Shown here piece after piece: positions 1 to 7,608 of a stretch of DNA of 64,000 nt. The DNA is taken from positions 372,001 through 436,000 of the forward strand of contig NZ_CP101459.1 in NCBI RefSeq assembly GCF_024362525.1. The letters run 5' to 3'. The translations under genes were made by a program, and so were the position numbers. Source of the stretch: Natrononativus amylolyticus (lineage in GTDB: Archaea; Halobacteriota; Halobacteria; Halobacteriales; Natrialbaceae). Numbering within the stretch: position 1 is the first letter of the stretch; the number at the start of each line of letters is the position of its first letter. The notes beneath the pieces are model-generated. The model made no database searches. It was not told the origin of the DNA and was given only the letters and a program-made list of their open reading frames with translations.

Positions 1-823
1 CGTAGAAGCCGACGCGGCGGCGCTCGCTTCGATAAAACATGTCGGCGTAAGCGACCGCGAATCCCCCGATCGCGACCGCCTGGAGCACCGCCCCGATGCG
101 GAACGTCGCCCCGCCGAGGAAGTCGGTCGCGAGAAGCGCGGGCGCGAGCGCCCCCGCAGGGAGGACGAGCGCGACGAGTGCGAATCGTGGCGTCGTCACC
201 AGAAACCGCGGGAGCAGCCGAAACCCGATCGCGAACACGAGCAACGCGCCCGCCCCCGCGGCGAGAAGGTGGGTCGCCGCCGGACCGCCCGCAGGAAGCG
301 GGGACGGGTCGAACCCGACCGACTCGAGGACGGGAACCGCCGAACCGGCCAGCAGGTAGGCCACGACGACGGGGACAAACGCGTTGGCGAGGCGATCGAC
401 GCGCCGGCGGTGGGCGTTCGCCTCGCCGGTTCCCGTCTCGCCTCCGAGGAGGTTGTCGCGGACGGTCCAGCCGATCGCGCCGACGAAGACCAGACAGCCG
501 CCCAGCCAGAGGCCGGCTCCGAGCGAGCCGGCCTGTGGTGGCCCGACCCCGATCGAGTCAGCGGCGAGCCCCGCCGTCCCGAGGAGCGCCAGGGGCAGGT
601 GGACGGCTGGCGCGCGGGGAAACGCGAGCGAGCGGGCGAAGTACGACGGAATCAGGGCGTAGGCCTTCCCGAATACGACGTGGAAGACGAACCCGTACAG
701 CCCGAGGACGATGGCGAGTCGGCGGCCGCTCCCCGCCACGACCGCGAGCTGCCAGGCGACGAAGAACAGGACGCCGGCCGCTACGAACGCCCGCGACCAG
801 CGGGTGACGGTCGCCGAGGTCAT
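1..823 (-). CDS. NnrS-like polytopic membrane protein (C-terminus outside window)
   Basis: The frame is open from an ATG at 823 to the left edge, so 274 N-terminal residues are visible. It is almost entirely hydrophobic, with about seven to eight membrane segments. Two stretches recall NnrS, a haem/copper membrane protein found with denitrification genes: a helix with FHVVFGKAYALIPSYF, and a later helix beginning THLLAAGAGALLVFAIGFR. NnrS has a comparable H-x2-FG...P and H-x-L-x2-G pattern. It lies 62 nt downstream of the MIP18-like gene on the same strand, so the two are probably one operon. The nos cluster 7 kb away supports a role in nitrogen-oxide metabolism, but that role is inferred. 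A more general haem-copper-oxidase-like membrane protein is an alternative. Confidence 0.55.
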   Translation of the reverse strand, partial: MTSATVTRWSRAFVAAGVLFFVAWQLAVVAGSGRRLAIVLGLYGFVFHVVFGKAYALIPSYFARSLAFPRAPAVHLPLALLGTAGLAADSIGVGPPQAGSLGAGLWLGGCLVFVGAIGWTVRDNLLGGETGTGEANAHRRRVDRLANAFVPVVVAYLLAGSAVPVLESVGFDPSPLPAGGPAATHLLAAGAGALLVFAIGFRLLPRFLVTTPRFALVALVLPAGALAPALLATDFLGGATFRIGAVLQAVAIGGFAVAYADMFYRSERRRVGFY

Positions 824-885
824 CGCTCACCACCTCGCGGGCGAGCCACGTAAACGCTCTCCCCGTTCGACACGTTCCCGTCCGC

Positions 886-1404
886 TCAGATCGGCGCCTC
901 CCTCGACTTCGATGGCTCGAGCGTTCCGGACTCGGCCAGCCGGTGCTCCTCCCGCTCGAGGACGTCGTTGATCACCGTCGCCTGGAAGTGCATCGGGTGG
1001 ACGCGCACCCGAACGAGGTCGTACTCGTGGCGGTCGGCGAGGCCGTTCCACGCCCGGAACGACCCCTTCGTCAGGGCGTCCGCCTGCGGGCAGAACGGCG
1101 TCGTCGGCGTGAACTCCGCGCGCAGCACCGCCGGCTCGCTCTCGAGTGCGTACCGGTAGCCGGCGTCGGGGTGTCGGCGGTCGAGGTTGAGTCGGGCGAG
1201 ATTGTAGCCGAAGGTGGCGTCGTAGACGCCGCGTTCCTCGAACAGGTCGCGGGTCACGGCGTGAAACGCGACGTGGGCCGCCCCCTCGAGGAGGTCGTGA
1301 CGCTCGAGGAAGGGCCCTGGTTCAGGGAGGTGATCGGGAACGAAGGCGTCCCACTCGTCGAACTGGTCGTCTCGGTCGGCGCGGCGGGGAACGAAGGGGT
1401 TCAT
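886..1404 (-). CDS. MIP18/CIA2-like conserved protein, denitrification-associated
   Basis: A 172-aa soluble protein with no signal peptide. Its N-terminal half is not recognisable. Its C-terminal half carries RAEFTPTTPFCPQADAL, then a basic/aromatic helix, then VRVRVHPMHFQATVINDVLE. This order (FTPT-x-P-x-C, A-x-L, a V-x-V strand, H, N-x-x-L-x2-E) resembles the C-terminal half of eukaryotic MIP18/FAM96 proteins, which target Fe-S clusters to apoproteins and are related to DUF59/PaaD. It is the first gene of a probable operon with the NnrS-like gene, and a NarO-type inverted repeat lies about 50 bp upstream. A metal- or cluster-handling job in denitrification fits the context but is unproven. 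Confidence 0.55.
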   Translation of the reverse strand: MNPFVPRRADRDDQFDEWDAFVPDHLPEPGPFLERHDLLEGAAHVAFHAVTRDLFEERGVYDATFGYNLARLNLDRRHPDAGYRYALESEPAVLRAEFTPTTPFCPQADALTKGSFRAWNGLADRHEYDLVRVRVHPMHFQATVINDVLEREEHRLAESGTLEPSKSREAPI

Positions 1405-1451
1405 TCGGCTTCTCGAGTGGACGGACGGCGGCCGGTTCCGTGTAGGTCGTG

Positions 1452-1465
1452 CCGAACGTGTTCCG
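1452..1465 (-). promoter_or_regulatory. Candidate NarO-type inverted repeat upstream of the MIP18-like gene
   Basis: CCGAACGTGTTCCG contains the arms CGAAC and GTTC around two central bases. It lies about 48 bp upstream of the ATG at 1404. It closely resembles the inverted repeat at 7489-7502 before nosZ, and the CGAAC/GTTCG type of element described before haloarchaeal denitrification genes. No convincing TATA box is visible between it and the gene. Confidence 0.4.
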
Positions 1466-1589
1466 CCGGTTCTCGGAACGTCGATTCACGCCGGTTCGGG
1501 GACTCGAGCCGTTCCGCCGAGAGGAATCAGTGCAATCGGTGAGCGTGACGAGAGATGAAGAAAGAGGCCGAAGAACGGAGTGACGTCGC

Positions 1590-2156
1590 TTAGCCGAGGA
1601 CGTACCGCAGCTTCGGGTACTTCTCGACCAGCGTCTGCTGGCCGACCTGGAGTTGTTCGATGTAGCGGTCGACGCCGAGGATCCGTCCGGCCCCGAACGC
1701 CGCCAGGGCCAGGAACAACACGGCGTAGATCAGCGTCGAGTCGAACAGCGCCAGGACGTCGCCCTCCCACCCGCCGAGGTAGAACGCCGACATCTGGAGC
1801 GCGCCGCCCAGCGCGGCCAGGCGGAGGAAGCCGCCGACGAGCAACGCGACGCCGATCAGGACCTGCGTCACCGGGATCACGACGTTGATCACCTCGAGGA
1901 AGACTGCGCTGCTCGCCATGGTTGCGTAGAGACCGCTGACTGGACTGGCGGGGTCGACGCCGTGGACCAGGAAGCCGCTAGCGTCGAACGGTTCGCCGCT
2001 GACGATCGCGAGTTTACCGAGTCCGGCGAACAGTATCATGCCGCCCAGCAGTAATCGTAGCGTGACGACGAACCACGCCGTCAGGGCGTGGGGGTGGCCT
2101 TCGAGTGTGATTCCCGCGTAGCGGCTTTCGAGTCTGTTGTCGGTAGTAGTGGACAT
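1590..2156 (-). CDS. DoxX family membrane protein (paralogue 1)
   Basis: A 188-aa protein with four predicted membrane helices in the DoxX arrangement. The first helix has RLLLGGMILFAGLGKL, and the family signature GAGRILGVDR lies near the C-terminus, which ends PKLRYVLG. The start at 2156 is chosen because an AAGGAG-like ribosome site precedes it; a start 15 codons upstream would add an unconserved tail. DoxX proteins are small quinone- or thiosulfate-oxidation-associated membrane subunits of mostly unknown biochemistry. The neighbouring gene upstream on the same strand is a clear paralogue with the same C-terminal signature, so this is a tandem duplication. The nearby denitrification genes suggest, but do not prove, a respiratory role. 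Confidence 0.8.
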   Translation of the reverse strand: MSTTTDNRLESRYAGITLEGHPHALTAWFVVTLRLLLGGMILFAGLGKLAIVSGEPFDASGFLVHGVDPASPVSGLYATMASSAVFLEVINVVIPVTQVLIGVALLVGGFLRLAALGGALQMSAFYLGGWEGDVLALFDSTLIYAVLFLALAAFGAGRILGVDRYIEQLQVGQQTLVEKYPKLRYVLG

Positions 2157-2345
2157 GTTCGGTCGTCTCCTTATGTCTGAACGATAGGGCGACTCACCCA
2201 TGAGCGGATACCCACATTCCCGCGGCCCAGGAATCGCCGTTCAGCCGCCGACCTGGACATGCAAGGCACCCGCTACCGCTACTTCGCCGACGCGCACGCA
2301 AAAAGTGACAACCTGACGGGGTCGGTCCCTCGAGCGGGGGTCCCG

Positions 2346-2927
2346 CTAGCCCAGGAGGTAGCGGAGCCACGGGTTATCCCTCACTAGCTGGGTCTCCTCG
2401 AGCCGGCGATCGACGCCGAGGAGTCGGCCCGCGCCCCACGCGCCGAGACCGAACAGCAACAGCATGTACACGAACGAGCTGTCGATGACGTAGCCGTTCT
2501 CGACGGGGAATCCCTCCGCCAGCCCGCCCTGCCAGGCGGCCGTCCAGAAGAACAGCATCTGGAGCGCTCCCATCATCGCGGCGAACCGGAAGAACACGCC
2601 GAACAGGAGCGCCAGTCCGATCAGGATCTGTCCGAAGATCACCAGCGGATCGACGATCGCCGCGTAGTCGGCGAACGTCAGGAACAGACCGTGAAGCGGA
2701 TTCGCCTCGGCGACGGCGTTCTGTAAGAACCCGGCCGACGACCAGGCCAGTGGATCGCCGACCCCGCCCTCGAGCAGTTTCTCGAGCCCCGCCTGTAAGA
2801 ACACCCAGGCCATCACGAGCCGAAGGCCGAGCATCGAGTACGCCAGCCAGGTCTCCGAGTAGTTGAACGTCACTTCGCGACCCATGAGCTCCGAGTGGAG
2901 CGTCTGTTCCGCCGGTTGTTTTGCCAT
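2346..2927 (-). CDS. DoxX family membrane protein (paralogue 2)
   Basis: A 193-aa protein. A 30-residue polar N-terminus is followed by four hydrophobic helices. Helix 1 contains LRLVMAWVFLQAGLEKLLEGG, and the tail has GAGRLLGVDRRLEE and ends WLRYLLG, matching the downstream DoxX paralogue. A ribosome site (GGAGA) sits 6-10 nt before the ATG, and a TATA box lies at about 2968-2979. The second DoxX gene follows after 189 nt and may be co-transcribed. Function beyond membership in the DoxX/quinone-associated group is unknown. Confidence 0.8.
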   Translation of the reverse strand: MAKQPAEQTLHSELMGREVTFNYSETWLAYSMLGLRLVMAWVFLQAGLEKLLEGGVGDPLAWSSAGFLQNAVAEANPLHGLFLTFADYAAIVDPLVIFGQILIGLALLFGVFFRFAAMMGALQMLFFWTAAWQGGLAEGFPVENGYVIDSSFVYMLLLFGLGAWGAGRLLGVDRRLEETQLVRDNPWLRYLLG

Positions 2928-2966
2928 TGTCGTGTCTCCTCAGTGAGGTGTATGGATTTGAAGCGT

Positions 2967-2980
2967 GAAATAAATAAGGC
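2967..2980 (-). promoter_or_regulatory. TATA promoter of the DoxX pair
   Basis: On the minus strand the region reads CCTTATTTATTTC. It is an AT-rich archaeal TATA box about 40-50 bp upstream of the ATG at 2927, leaving a short leader that contains the GGAGA ribosome site. Confidence 0.6.
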
Positions 2981-3085
2981 ACAGTTCTCAGCAATGAGGA
3001 ACCGAGGGCTACCGGATCGTCTACCGCGAGCGCAACGACACACCCGTTCGTGGCATCGTTCGCATCGACGCCGCTCGCCGCGGCC

Positions 3086-3094
3086 AATATAAAT
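3086..3094 (+). promoter_or_regulatory. TATA box of the GNAT gene
   Basis: AATATAAAT lies about 60 bp before the ATG at 3153 in the divergent spacer. It implies a transcription start near 3118 and a leader of roughly 35 nt. Confidence 0.5.
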
Positions 3095-3152
3095 CCCCCA
3101 CTCATGATCGGGCGAACGACGATTCGGGTCGGCCGCGTACGTCTACCCAGTC

Positions 3153-3746
3153 ATGACCACCAACGCCTGCGGGCTCTGGACGGCCGACGGCTGCGACGGG
3201 ACGCCGTACTGTCCGCCGCGGTGTCCCCAGTTCGTCGACAGAGACGGCGACGCGTACCTGATCTTGCCCCTCGAGGACGAGGGCGTCGACGTCCTCGTCT
3301 CGATGTACCGCACGTTCGACCCCGGGTCCCGCGCGATGGGGCTGCCGCCGCTGGCCGAGTCGGCGATTCGCGACTGGCTCGAGCGCTCCCACGATCGAGG
3401 AACGAATCTGGTCGCCTGGACCCGCGACCGCGATCGGATCGCCGGCCACGTGGGCTACGTCCCGGACGGCGATCCGGCTCCCGAGTTACTCGTCTACGTC
3501 CACCAGGAGTTCCACGGCCGCGGGCTCGGCACCGAGCTGGTCACCCACGCGATCGCACACGCTGCGGCGACTGGCCGCGAACGGCTCGTCCTCTACGTCG
3601 ACGGCCGGAACAAGCCGGCTGTCGCGGTCTACCGGAAGCTCGGCTTCGAGGTCGTCGACCGCCACGCGGGCGAACTCGAGATGCACCTGCCGCTGTCTTC
3701 GCCGATCGCGGACGACGCTCAGCTGGCACCCGCGGCGCGAGCGTAA
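3153..3746 (+). CDS. GNAT family N-acetyltransferase with a Cys-rich N-terminus
   Basis: A 197-aa protein. Residues about 5-30 carry a cysteine cluster (C at 6 and 14, then YCPPRCPQF), followed by a GNAT fold. The acetyl-CoA-binding motif A is seen as HQEFHGRGLGTELVTHAI, and the C-terminal GNAT strand as NKPAVAVYRKLGFEVVDRH. Substrate is unknown. The cysteine-rich head is repeated in the next reading frame, now a pseudogene, so the two N-termini are paralogous. In haloarchaea such GNAT domains occur beside ADP-forming acyl-CoA synthetase domains, which hints at a role in protein or CoA acylation. Confidence 0.85.
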   Translation: MTTNACGLWTADGCDGTPYCPPRCPQFVDRDGDAYLILPLEDEGVDVLVSMYRTFDPGSRAMGLPPLAESAIRDWLERSHDRGTNLVAWTRDRDRIAGHVGYVPDGDPAPELLVYVHQEFHGRGLGTELVTHAIAHAAATGRERLVLYVDGRNKPAVAVYRKLGFEVVDRHAGELEMHLPLSSPIADDAQLAPAARA

Positions 3747-3815
3747 CTGACACATGAATATGTTCGAACGCACGCCCATGCAGCCACGGACGAAACGGTA
3801 CACGAACGATCCCCC

Positions 3816-4756
3816 ATGAGCTCAGAGTACACCTGCCCGATCTGGCGCCCGTCCGACTGTTCGGGCAGTCCCGACTGTCCGCCGCGGTATCCGCGGTACG
3901 TCGCCGTGGACGGAACGACCTACACCGTCTACGCCGGCGGCGAGGCGCCGATACGAACCGAACTGAGCGACGGCAGCGAGCCCGGAGACGGAGTACCGGC
4001 GCCAGCGTCGACGGCGCGGAGGCTCACCGCCGTCGCGGACGGTCGCCTCGTCGGCGTCGCGATCTACACGCCGGCGGTCGATACGGCCACGGTAACGCTC
4101 GCGGACGGCGCTTCTCCCGCGGCCGGAACGGAGCTCTGCAGGCAGGTGATCGCCCGCGGCGTCGCCCTCGGCGGCGAGGCGATGGATCTCCTCGAGGCCT
4201 ACGGGGTCCCGACGCCCGAGGGTGCGGTCGTTCACTCGAGGCGCGTCGAGGTCGACGTGCCGGCCGAGGCGGTCGGCGACGTCTGTATGGAGCTGTTCGA
4301 AACGGTCCGGACGACGCCCCCGACGCGCGGAACAAGGGCGTACAGATCCAGGAGATGGCTCCCGAGGGCGTGGAGTGTCTCGTCGGCCTGACGCGCCACC
4401 CCCGGTTCGGCCCCCTCGTCACGTTCGGCCTCGGCGGCGTCCTCGTCGAGCACCACGCGGCGGTGTCCCACGCGCTCGCGCCGCTCTCGACGGGTGACGC
4501 CCGGGCCCTCGTCCGCGCGGCGGGCGTCGACTCCCTCCTCGAGGGGGTACGCGGAGGCGACGCCGTCGACGCTGACGCGCTCTCCGACGCGCTCGTCCGG
4601 CTCTCCTGGCTGGCCGTCGACGCTCCGGCGCTCGCGGAGTTCGAGGTCAATCCGCTGCTGGTCACCTCCGAGGGCGTGCTGGTGCTCGATTTCCACGGCC
4701 GACTCGAGACCGCTCGCGACGACGGGGCGGCGGGGACGGACGTCCCGGCGCGGTGA
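3816..4756 (+). pseudogene. Decayed GNAT-like/ATP-grasp (ADP-forming acyl-CoA synthetase beta-like) gene
   Basis: The N-terminus (CPIWRPSDC, then DCPPRYPRY) mirrors the cysteine head of the GNAT gene just upstream, followed by a shortened GNAT-like stretch. From about 4180 the text becomes an ATP-grasp start, DLLEAYGVPTPEGAVV. It then jumps straight to VDVPAEAVGDVCMELFETVR, so about 35 residues of the nucleotide-binding lobe appear to be deleted. At about 4311-4313 the frame shifts: the expected continuation APDARNKGVQIQEMAPEGVE lies in another frame and runs to a stop at 4756 through GLTRHPRFGPLVTFGLGG and FEVNPLLVTSEGV. Together these are an eroded acyl-CoA synthetase (ADP-forming) beta domain. 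It is unlikely to be functional. A sequencing error could explain the frameshift but not the deletion. Confidence 0.75.
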
Positions 4757-4844
4757 GTGGCGCCGCTGAAGCGTTCCCGATCTCCGCGGCGTATAAACGT
4801 CCCCGCATATCTTGGGTCACACCTCTCGTGGATGGGGGTAGTCT

Positions 4845-4857
4845 CTTTATTCGGAGG
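4845..4857 (+). promoter_or_regulatory. Promoter element of mini zinc ribbon 1
   Basis: CTTTATTCGGAGG combines a TATA-like TTTATT with CGGAGG, whose last base is 16 nt before the ATG at 4874. This spacing predicts a leaderless transcript. A near-identical arrangement precedes the paralogue at 14428. Confidence 0.5.
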
Positions 4858-4873
4858 CACACAAACGAGAGTC

Positions 4874-5011
4874 ATGGCCGAGTACGAGTTCACCTGCCCG
4901 GAGTGCGGGCAACAGATCGACGTCAACACCCCGATTCGTGAGGCGACGCTGACCCACGGCTGTCCGGTCTGCGGGACGTCCGTGTCTCGGGCGGATTTTA
5001 CGGCGCAGTGA
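4874..5011 (+). CDS. Mini zinc-ribbon protein (paralogue 1)
   Basis: A 45-aa protein with two C-x2-C knuckles: FTCPECGQQIDVNTP, then HGCPVCGTSVSRADF. These are four cysteine ligands for one zinc, with a conserved IDVN...R-x-A turn between them. It matches the haloarchaeal single-zinc-ribbon families sometimes labelled DUF7560. The start follows a promoter that predicts a leaderless mRNA. The paralogue at 14428 has the same knuckle spacing and the VSR-D-x-F ending. Partner and function are unknown; a transcription- or translation-associated zinc ribbon is only a guess. Confidence 0.8.
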   Translation: MAEYEFTCPECGQQIDVNTPIREATLTHGCPVCGTSVSRADFTAQ

Positions 5012-5064
5012 CTCTCGAGTGAGTGGTCCGCCGGGACGAAGAACGACGACGGGGCCGGCTCGGC

Positions 5065-5532
5065 TTACTCGTCGGTTCCGCCGCGGTCGATCTCGGTGTA
5101 CCGGCCGCTCAGCTCCGTCGGCTCGAACTCGTAGAGCTTGATGTTGAGGTCCTGTTTCGACTGTCCCCAGATCTCGAACAGCGGCCGCTTCGCCGCGCCG
5201 TACTGTTCGATGTGCTCGACGGTGAGTTCCTCCGGTGCGATCTCCTCGAGGGCGCCGACGGCGACGACGCTCCGATAGGTTCGCCCCGCGTCGTCCTCCT
5301 CGTAGACGACGAGCCGTGCCCGCGGCGAGGAGGCCAGGAACTGGCGCTTCTCGCTTTCGGGCGTCGAAACCAGCCGCATGTAGAAAACCGTCTCCGCGTT
5401 GTCGTAGCCGTACGAGATCGGGATCGCGTACGGCGTATCGGCGTCTGCAAGCGCCAGTACGCCCGTTTCGTGACGGCCGAGAAAGGCATCGATTTCCGCC
5501 GCCGTCATTTCGGTTTCCTCGGCAAGTGACAT
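5065..5532 (-). CDS. Pyridoxamine 5'-phosphate oxidase-like flavin-binding protein
   Basis: A 155-aa protein with the split-barrel layout of haloarchaeal PNPOx-like proteins. It starts with a helix (MTAAEIDAFLGRHETGVLAL), then beta strands YAIPISYGYDN and VFYMRLVST, and RARLVVYEED, with a C-terminal IWGQSKQDLNIKLYEFEPTE. Such proteins usually bind FMN or a related cofactor; the substrate cannot be read from sequence. A TATA-like AGTTTAACG lies about 35-40 bp upstream, so the leader is very short. It is monocistronic. Confidence 0.8.
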   Translation of the reverse strand: MSLAEETEMTAAEIDAFLGRHETGVLALADADTPYAIPISYGYDNAETVFYMRLVSTPESEKRQFLASSPRARLVVYEEDDAGRTYRSVVAVGALEEIAPEELTVEHIEQYGAAKRPLFEIWGQSKQDLNIKLYEFEPTELSGRYTEIDRGGTDE

Positions 5533-5711
5533 AGTCCTAGGTCGAGTGAATGAGCCCGGGACGTTAAACTATTCTACTATGGCCGAGCGATTCCGGTTGC
5601 GATCGACACCGCTGCCTCGAGTGAGGCGGCTCGCGGGACTGACGGCCCTGACGGCCCGCCCGAACTTCGCCGTGGCGAGCGAGGACGAGCCTCTCTGCGC
5701 CGCTCGAGGGC

Positions 5712-6521
5712 TCACGCGCACACTGCGGTCGTCTCGAGGTACCGGTTTTCGACGATCGCAGTTCCGTCGGACGTGCGATTGTAGCGGGTAAACACGTCCT
5801 CGAGGTCGTCCCGAAGGCGTTCTCGCGTCTTCGGATCGCTCAACTCGAGCGCGCGGATCGTCGGTCCGAAGTAGGTGCTGAACACCGACACCGCGTGGTC
5901 GATCGACCGGTAGTACTGAAGCGCCGTCCGTCGTTCGCTCTCGATCGAGCGGGTGCCGGAGCCGAGTAACTCCTCGAGTCTGTCGTCCGTTCCCCACAGG
6001 AGCGGCGACTGGACGTCAGGCGGCGGTGGAGCGTACCGTGCGTGGACGGCGAACCAGTCGCCGCTCCACCCCTCGGGAACCGGACTCGCCAGGCCGATCG
6101 TCCCGCCCGGTTTGCACACGCGAAGCAACTCGCTCGCCGCTCGCTCCTGGTCGGGTGCAAACTGCACTCCGTACACCGAGAGCACCGCGTCGAAACTGTC
6201 GTCGGGGAACGGCAGGTCCTGGGCGTCGCCGACGCGAAAATCGACGGATTGCCCGTTCGCCCGTGCACGCGCCGTCGCACGTTCGATCAATCCGGGGACG
6301 TAGTCGATGCCCGAAACCTCGCAGTAGCGCCGCTCCGCGACCAGCGCCGCCGTCCCGCTCCCGCAGGCCACGTCCAGCACGCGCTGTCCGGGGTGGGGAT
6401 CGACCGTCTCGCACAGCGCCTCCGCCATGACGACGTTCTGGCGCGCGATTTCGTTGAAATCTCCCGCGGACCACGTCTCCTGTTGGCTCCTCGTAACGTC
6501 AGTATAGTCTCTGTCGGTCAT
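5712..6521 (-). CDS. Class I SAM-dependent methyltransferase
   Basis: A 269-aa protein with motif I VLDVACGSGTAALV, the acidic strand-2 end VSGIDYVPG, motif II-like FPDDSFDAVLSVYGVQFA, and post-motif LLRVCKPGGTIGLASP. This is the UbiE/Methyltransf_11 type, acting on a small unknown substrate. The start at 6521 is preceded by an AGGTGA ribosome site; an upstream in-frame ATG at 6578 lacks one. A TATA-like GCATATACC lies at about 6609-6617. No neighbouring gene fixes the pathway. Confidence 0.85.
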   Translation of the reverse strand: MTDRDYTDVTRSQQETWSAGDFNEIARQNVVMAEALCETVDPHPGQRVLDVACGSGTAALVAERRYCEVSGIDYVPGLIERATARARANGQSVDFRVGDAQDLPFPDDSFDAVLSVYGVQFAPDQERAASELLRVCKPGGTIGLASPVPEGWSGDWFAVHARYAPPPPDVQSPLLWGTDDRLEELLGSGTRSIESERRTALQYYRSIDHAVSVFSTYFGPTIRALELSDPKTRERLRDDLEDVFTRYNRTSDGTAIVENRYLETTAVCA

Positions 6522-6756
6522 GTTTTCACCTCTTCCGTCGGTGGACCGCGATTCCGATCGTGGTACGCCCCGTCGCACTCTCGGTCACGACGCGAGTGCG
6601 GACTGGAAGGTATATGCTGTACGCTAACAACAGGCATAATACTGCTGGATACGGTGGCGGACGCGCCGAAGAACTGCGCGCGTCGCCGTCGGTGAACTCA
6701 GGCGACAGTGATTACGCCGGCAAATCGCGTCGGGACCACCGCAGACCGGCGACGCA

Positions 6757-7407
6757 CTACGTGTCGGCCTCGAGGACGTCCTCGAAGATCTTCCGCTGTG
6801 CGGCGACCAGGTGTTCGGTGAACGTCGACTGCGTGATTCCGAGCTCTTCGGCGACCTCCGTCGCGTTCGCACCCTTCGGCCGCTCGAAGTATCCGCGGTT
6901 GTAGGCCGTCTGTAACACCTCGAGTTGGCGGTCCGTGAGCTTGCCCCGGTTGACGAAGATCCGTTCTTCCGGCGTGCCCTCGAGCGGGGGCTGGAGCAGG
7001 CTCTGGACGTCGACGCTGGAGAAGCGATCCTGGAACTCCCCCATCACGTCCTGTAACTGCTCGAAGTCCGCCGCGTGGAAAACAAGGGTCACGTCGCCGT
7101 CGGCGGCGACGTACCGGTGGACGGGACAGCCGAACGCGCCAAGGGACGCACACGGACAGCGATCCTCGCCGTCGTGTGACCGCCGGTAGACGTTCGTCGT
7201 GCCGTAGGAGAACACCGGTCCCGTCACCGGGCCGTCCACCTCGTGGTCCGTTTCGGCAAGGAACTCGGTCGTCCCGTCCGTCTCGTCGGCGCTCGAGACG
7301 CTCGTCGAGACCTGGTTGATCGTCGTCTCGGTGGTTCTCGAGAACCGGGCGATCGGACACTCGTCCGCCGTCGAAACCTTCACCGTTGCTCGAATTCCCG
7401 ACGACAT
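6757..7407 (-). CDS. narO: NarO/DmsR-type cysteine-cluster HTH regulator
   Basis: A 216-aa protein. The N-terminal half has four cysteines spaced C-x66-C-x-C-x7-C (C17, C84, C86, C94, seen as CPCASLGAFGC). This is exactly the CXnCXCX7C pattern known for NarO, the Haloferax volcanii activator of denitrification genes thought to sense oxygen through a metal centre. The C-terminal half is a bacterio-opsin-activator type HTH_10: LTDRQLEVLQTAYNRGYFE, then NATEVAEELGITQSTFTEHL. It is divergent to nosZ, with a candidate binding site between them. The start could also be the ATG at 7476, adding 23 residues. DmsR-like regulators share the architecture, so the exact orthology is not certain. Confidence 0.8.
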   Translation of the reverse strand: MSSGIRATVKVSTADECPIARFSRTTETTINQVSTSVSSADETDGTTEFLAETDHEVDGPVTGPVFSYGTTNVYRRSHDGEDRCPCASLGAFGCPVHRYVAADGDVTLVFHAADFEQLQDVMGEFQDRFSSVDVQSLLQPPLEGTPEERIFVNRGKLTDRQLEVLQTAYNRGYFERPKGANATEVAEELGITQSTFTEHLVAAQRKIFEDVLEADT

Positions 7408-7488
7408 GCGTTTCACCGGAACGTCGGTGTGCGTCGCCTTGAAGCTAGTGGTGCGCGGTGGGCGTTCGGACCTCACCTCCCGTTTCCT

Positions 7489-7502
7489 CCGAACATGTAC
7501 GG
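7489..7502 (+). promoter_or_regulatory. Candidate NarO-binding inverted repeat before nosZ
   Basis: CCGAACATGTACGG is a near-perfect inverted repeat with one mismatched pair. It sits about 35 bp upstream of the nosZ TATA box, a typical place for a haloarchaeal activator. It resembles the CGAAC-x2-GTTCG type of cis element reported for haloarchaeal denitrification genes. It also lies within the upstream region of the divergent regulator gene. Confidence 0.55.
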
Positions 7503-7536
7503 ACGTCTTCTCACACTCAGGGATTCAGATACCCCC

Positions 7537-7543
7537 CATATAG
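7537..7543 (+). promoter_or_regulatory. TATA box of nosZ
   Basis: CATATAG predicts transcription starting at about 7565-7570. That leaves a leader of about 40 nt without a ribosome site before the ATG at 7609. Alternatively, an in-frame GTG at 7567 could be a leaderless start adding 14 residues. Confidence 0.45.
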
Positions 7544-7608
7544 TGGCAGTGTCCGAAGAACCAGTCGTGGAGACAGGGCAACCGGACTGCCCGTTCCCCG
7601 ATCAACCC

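Noticed and set aside
2152-2163. CGAAC/GTTCG-like sequence overlapping the DoxX 1 start codon
   Set aside because: It contains the ATG itself and is not at an activator position; the resemblance is likely forced by coding sequence.
3757-3768. TGAATATGTTCG resembling the NarO-type element upstream of the pseudogene
   Set aside because: Only one arm matches and it precedes a decayed gene; probably chance.
5546-5791. Short frame between the PNPOx-like and methyltransferase genes
   Set aside because: Arg-rich nonsense composition, overlaps the methyltransferase gene antisense, and lacks a ribosome site.
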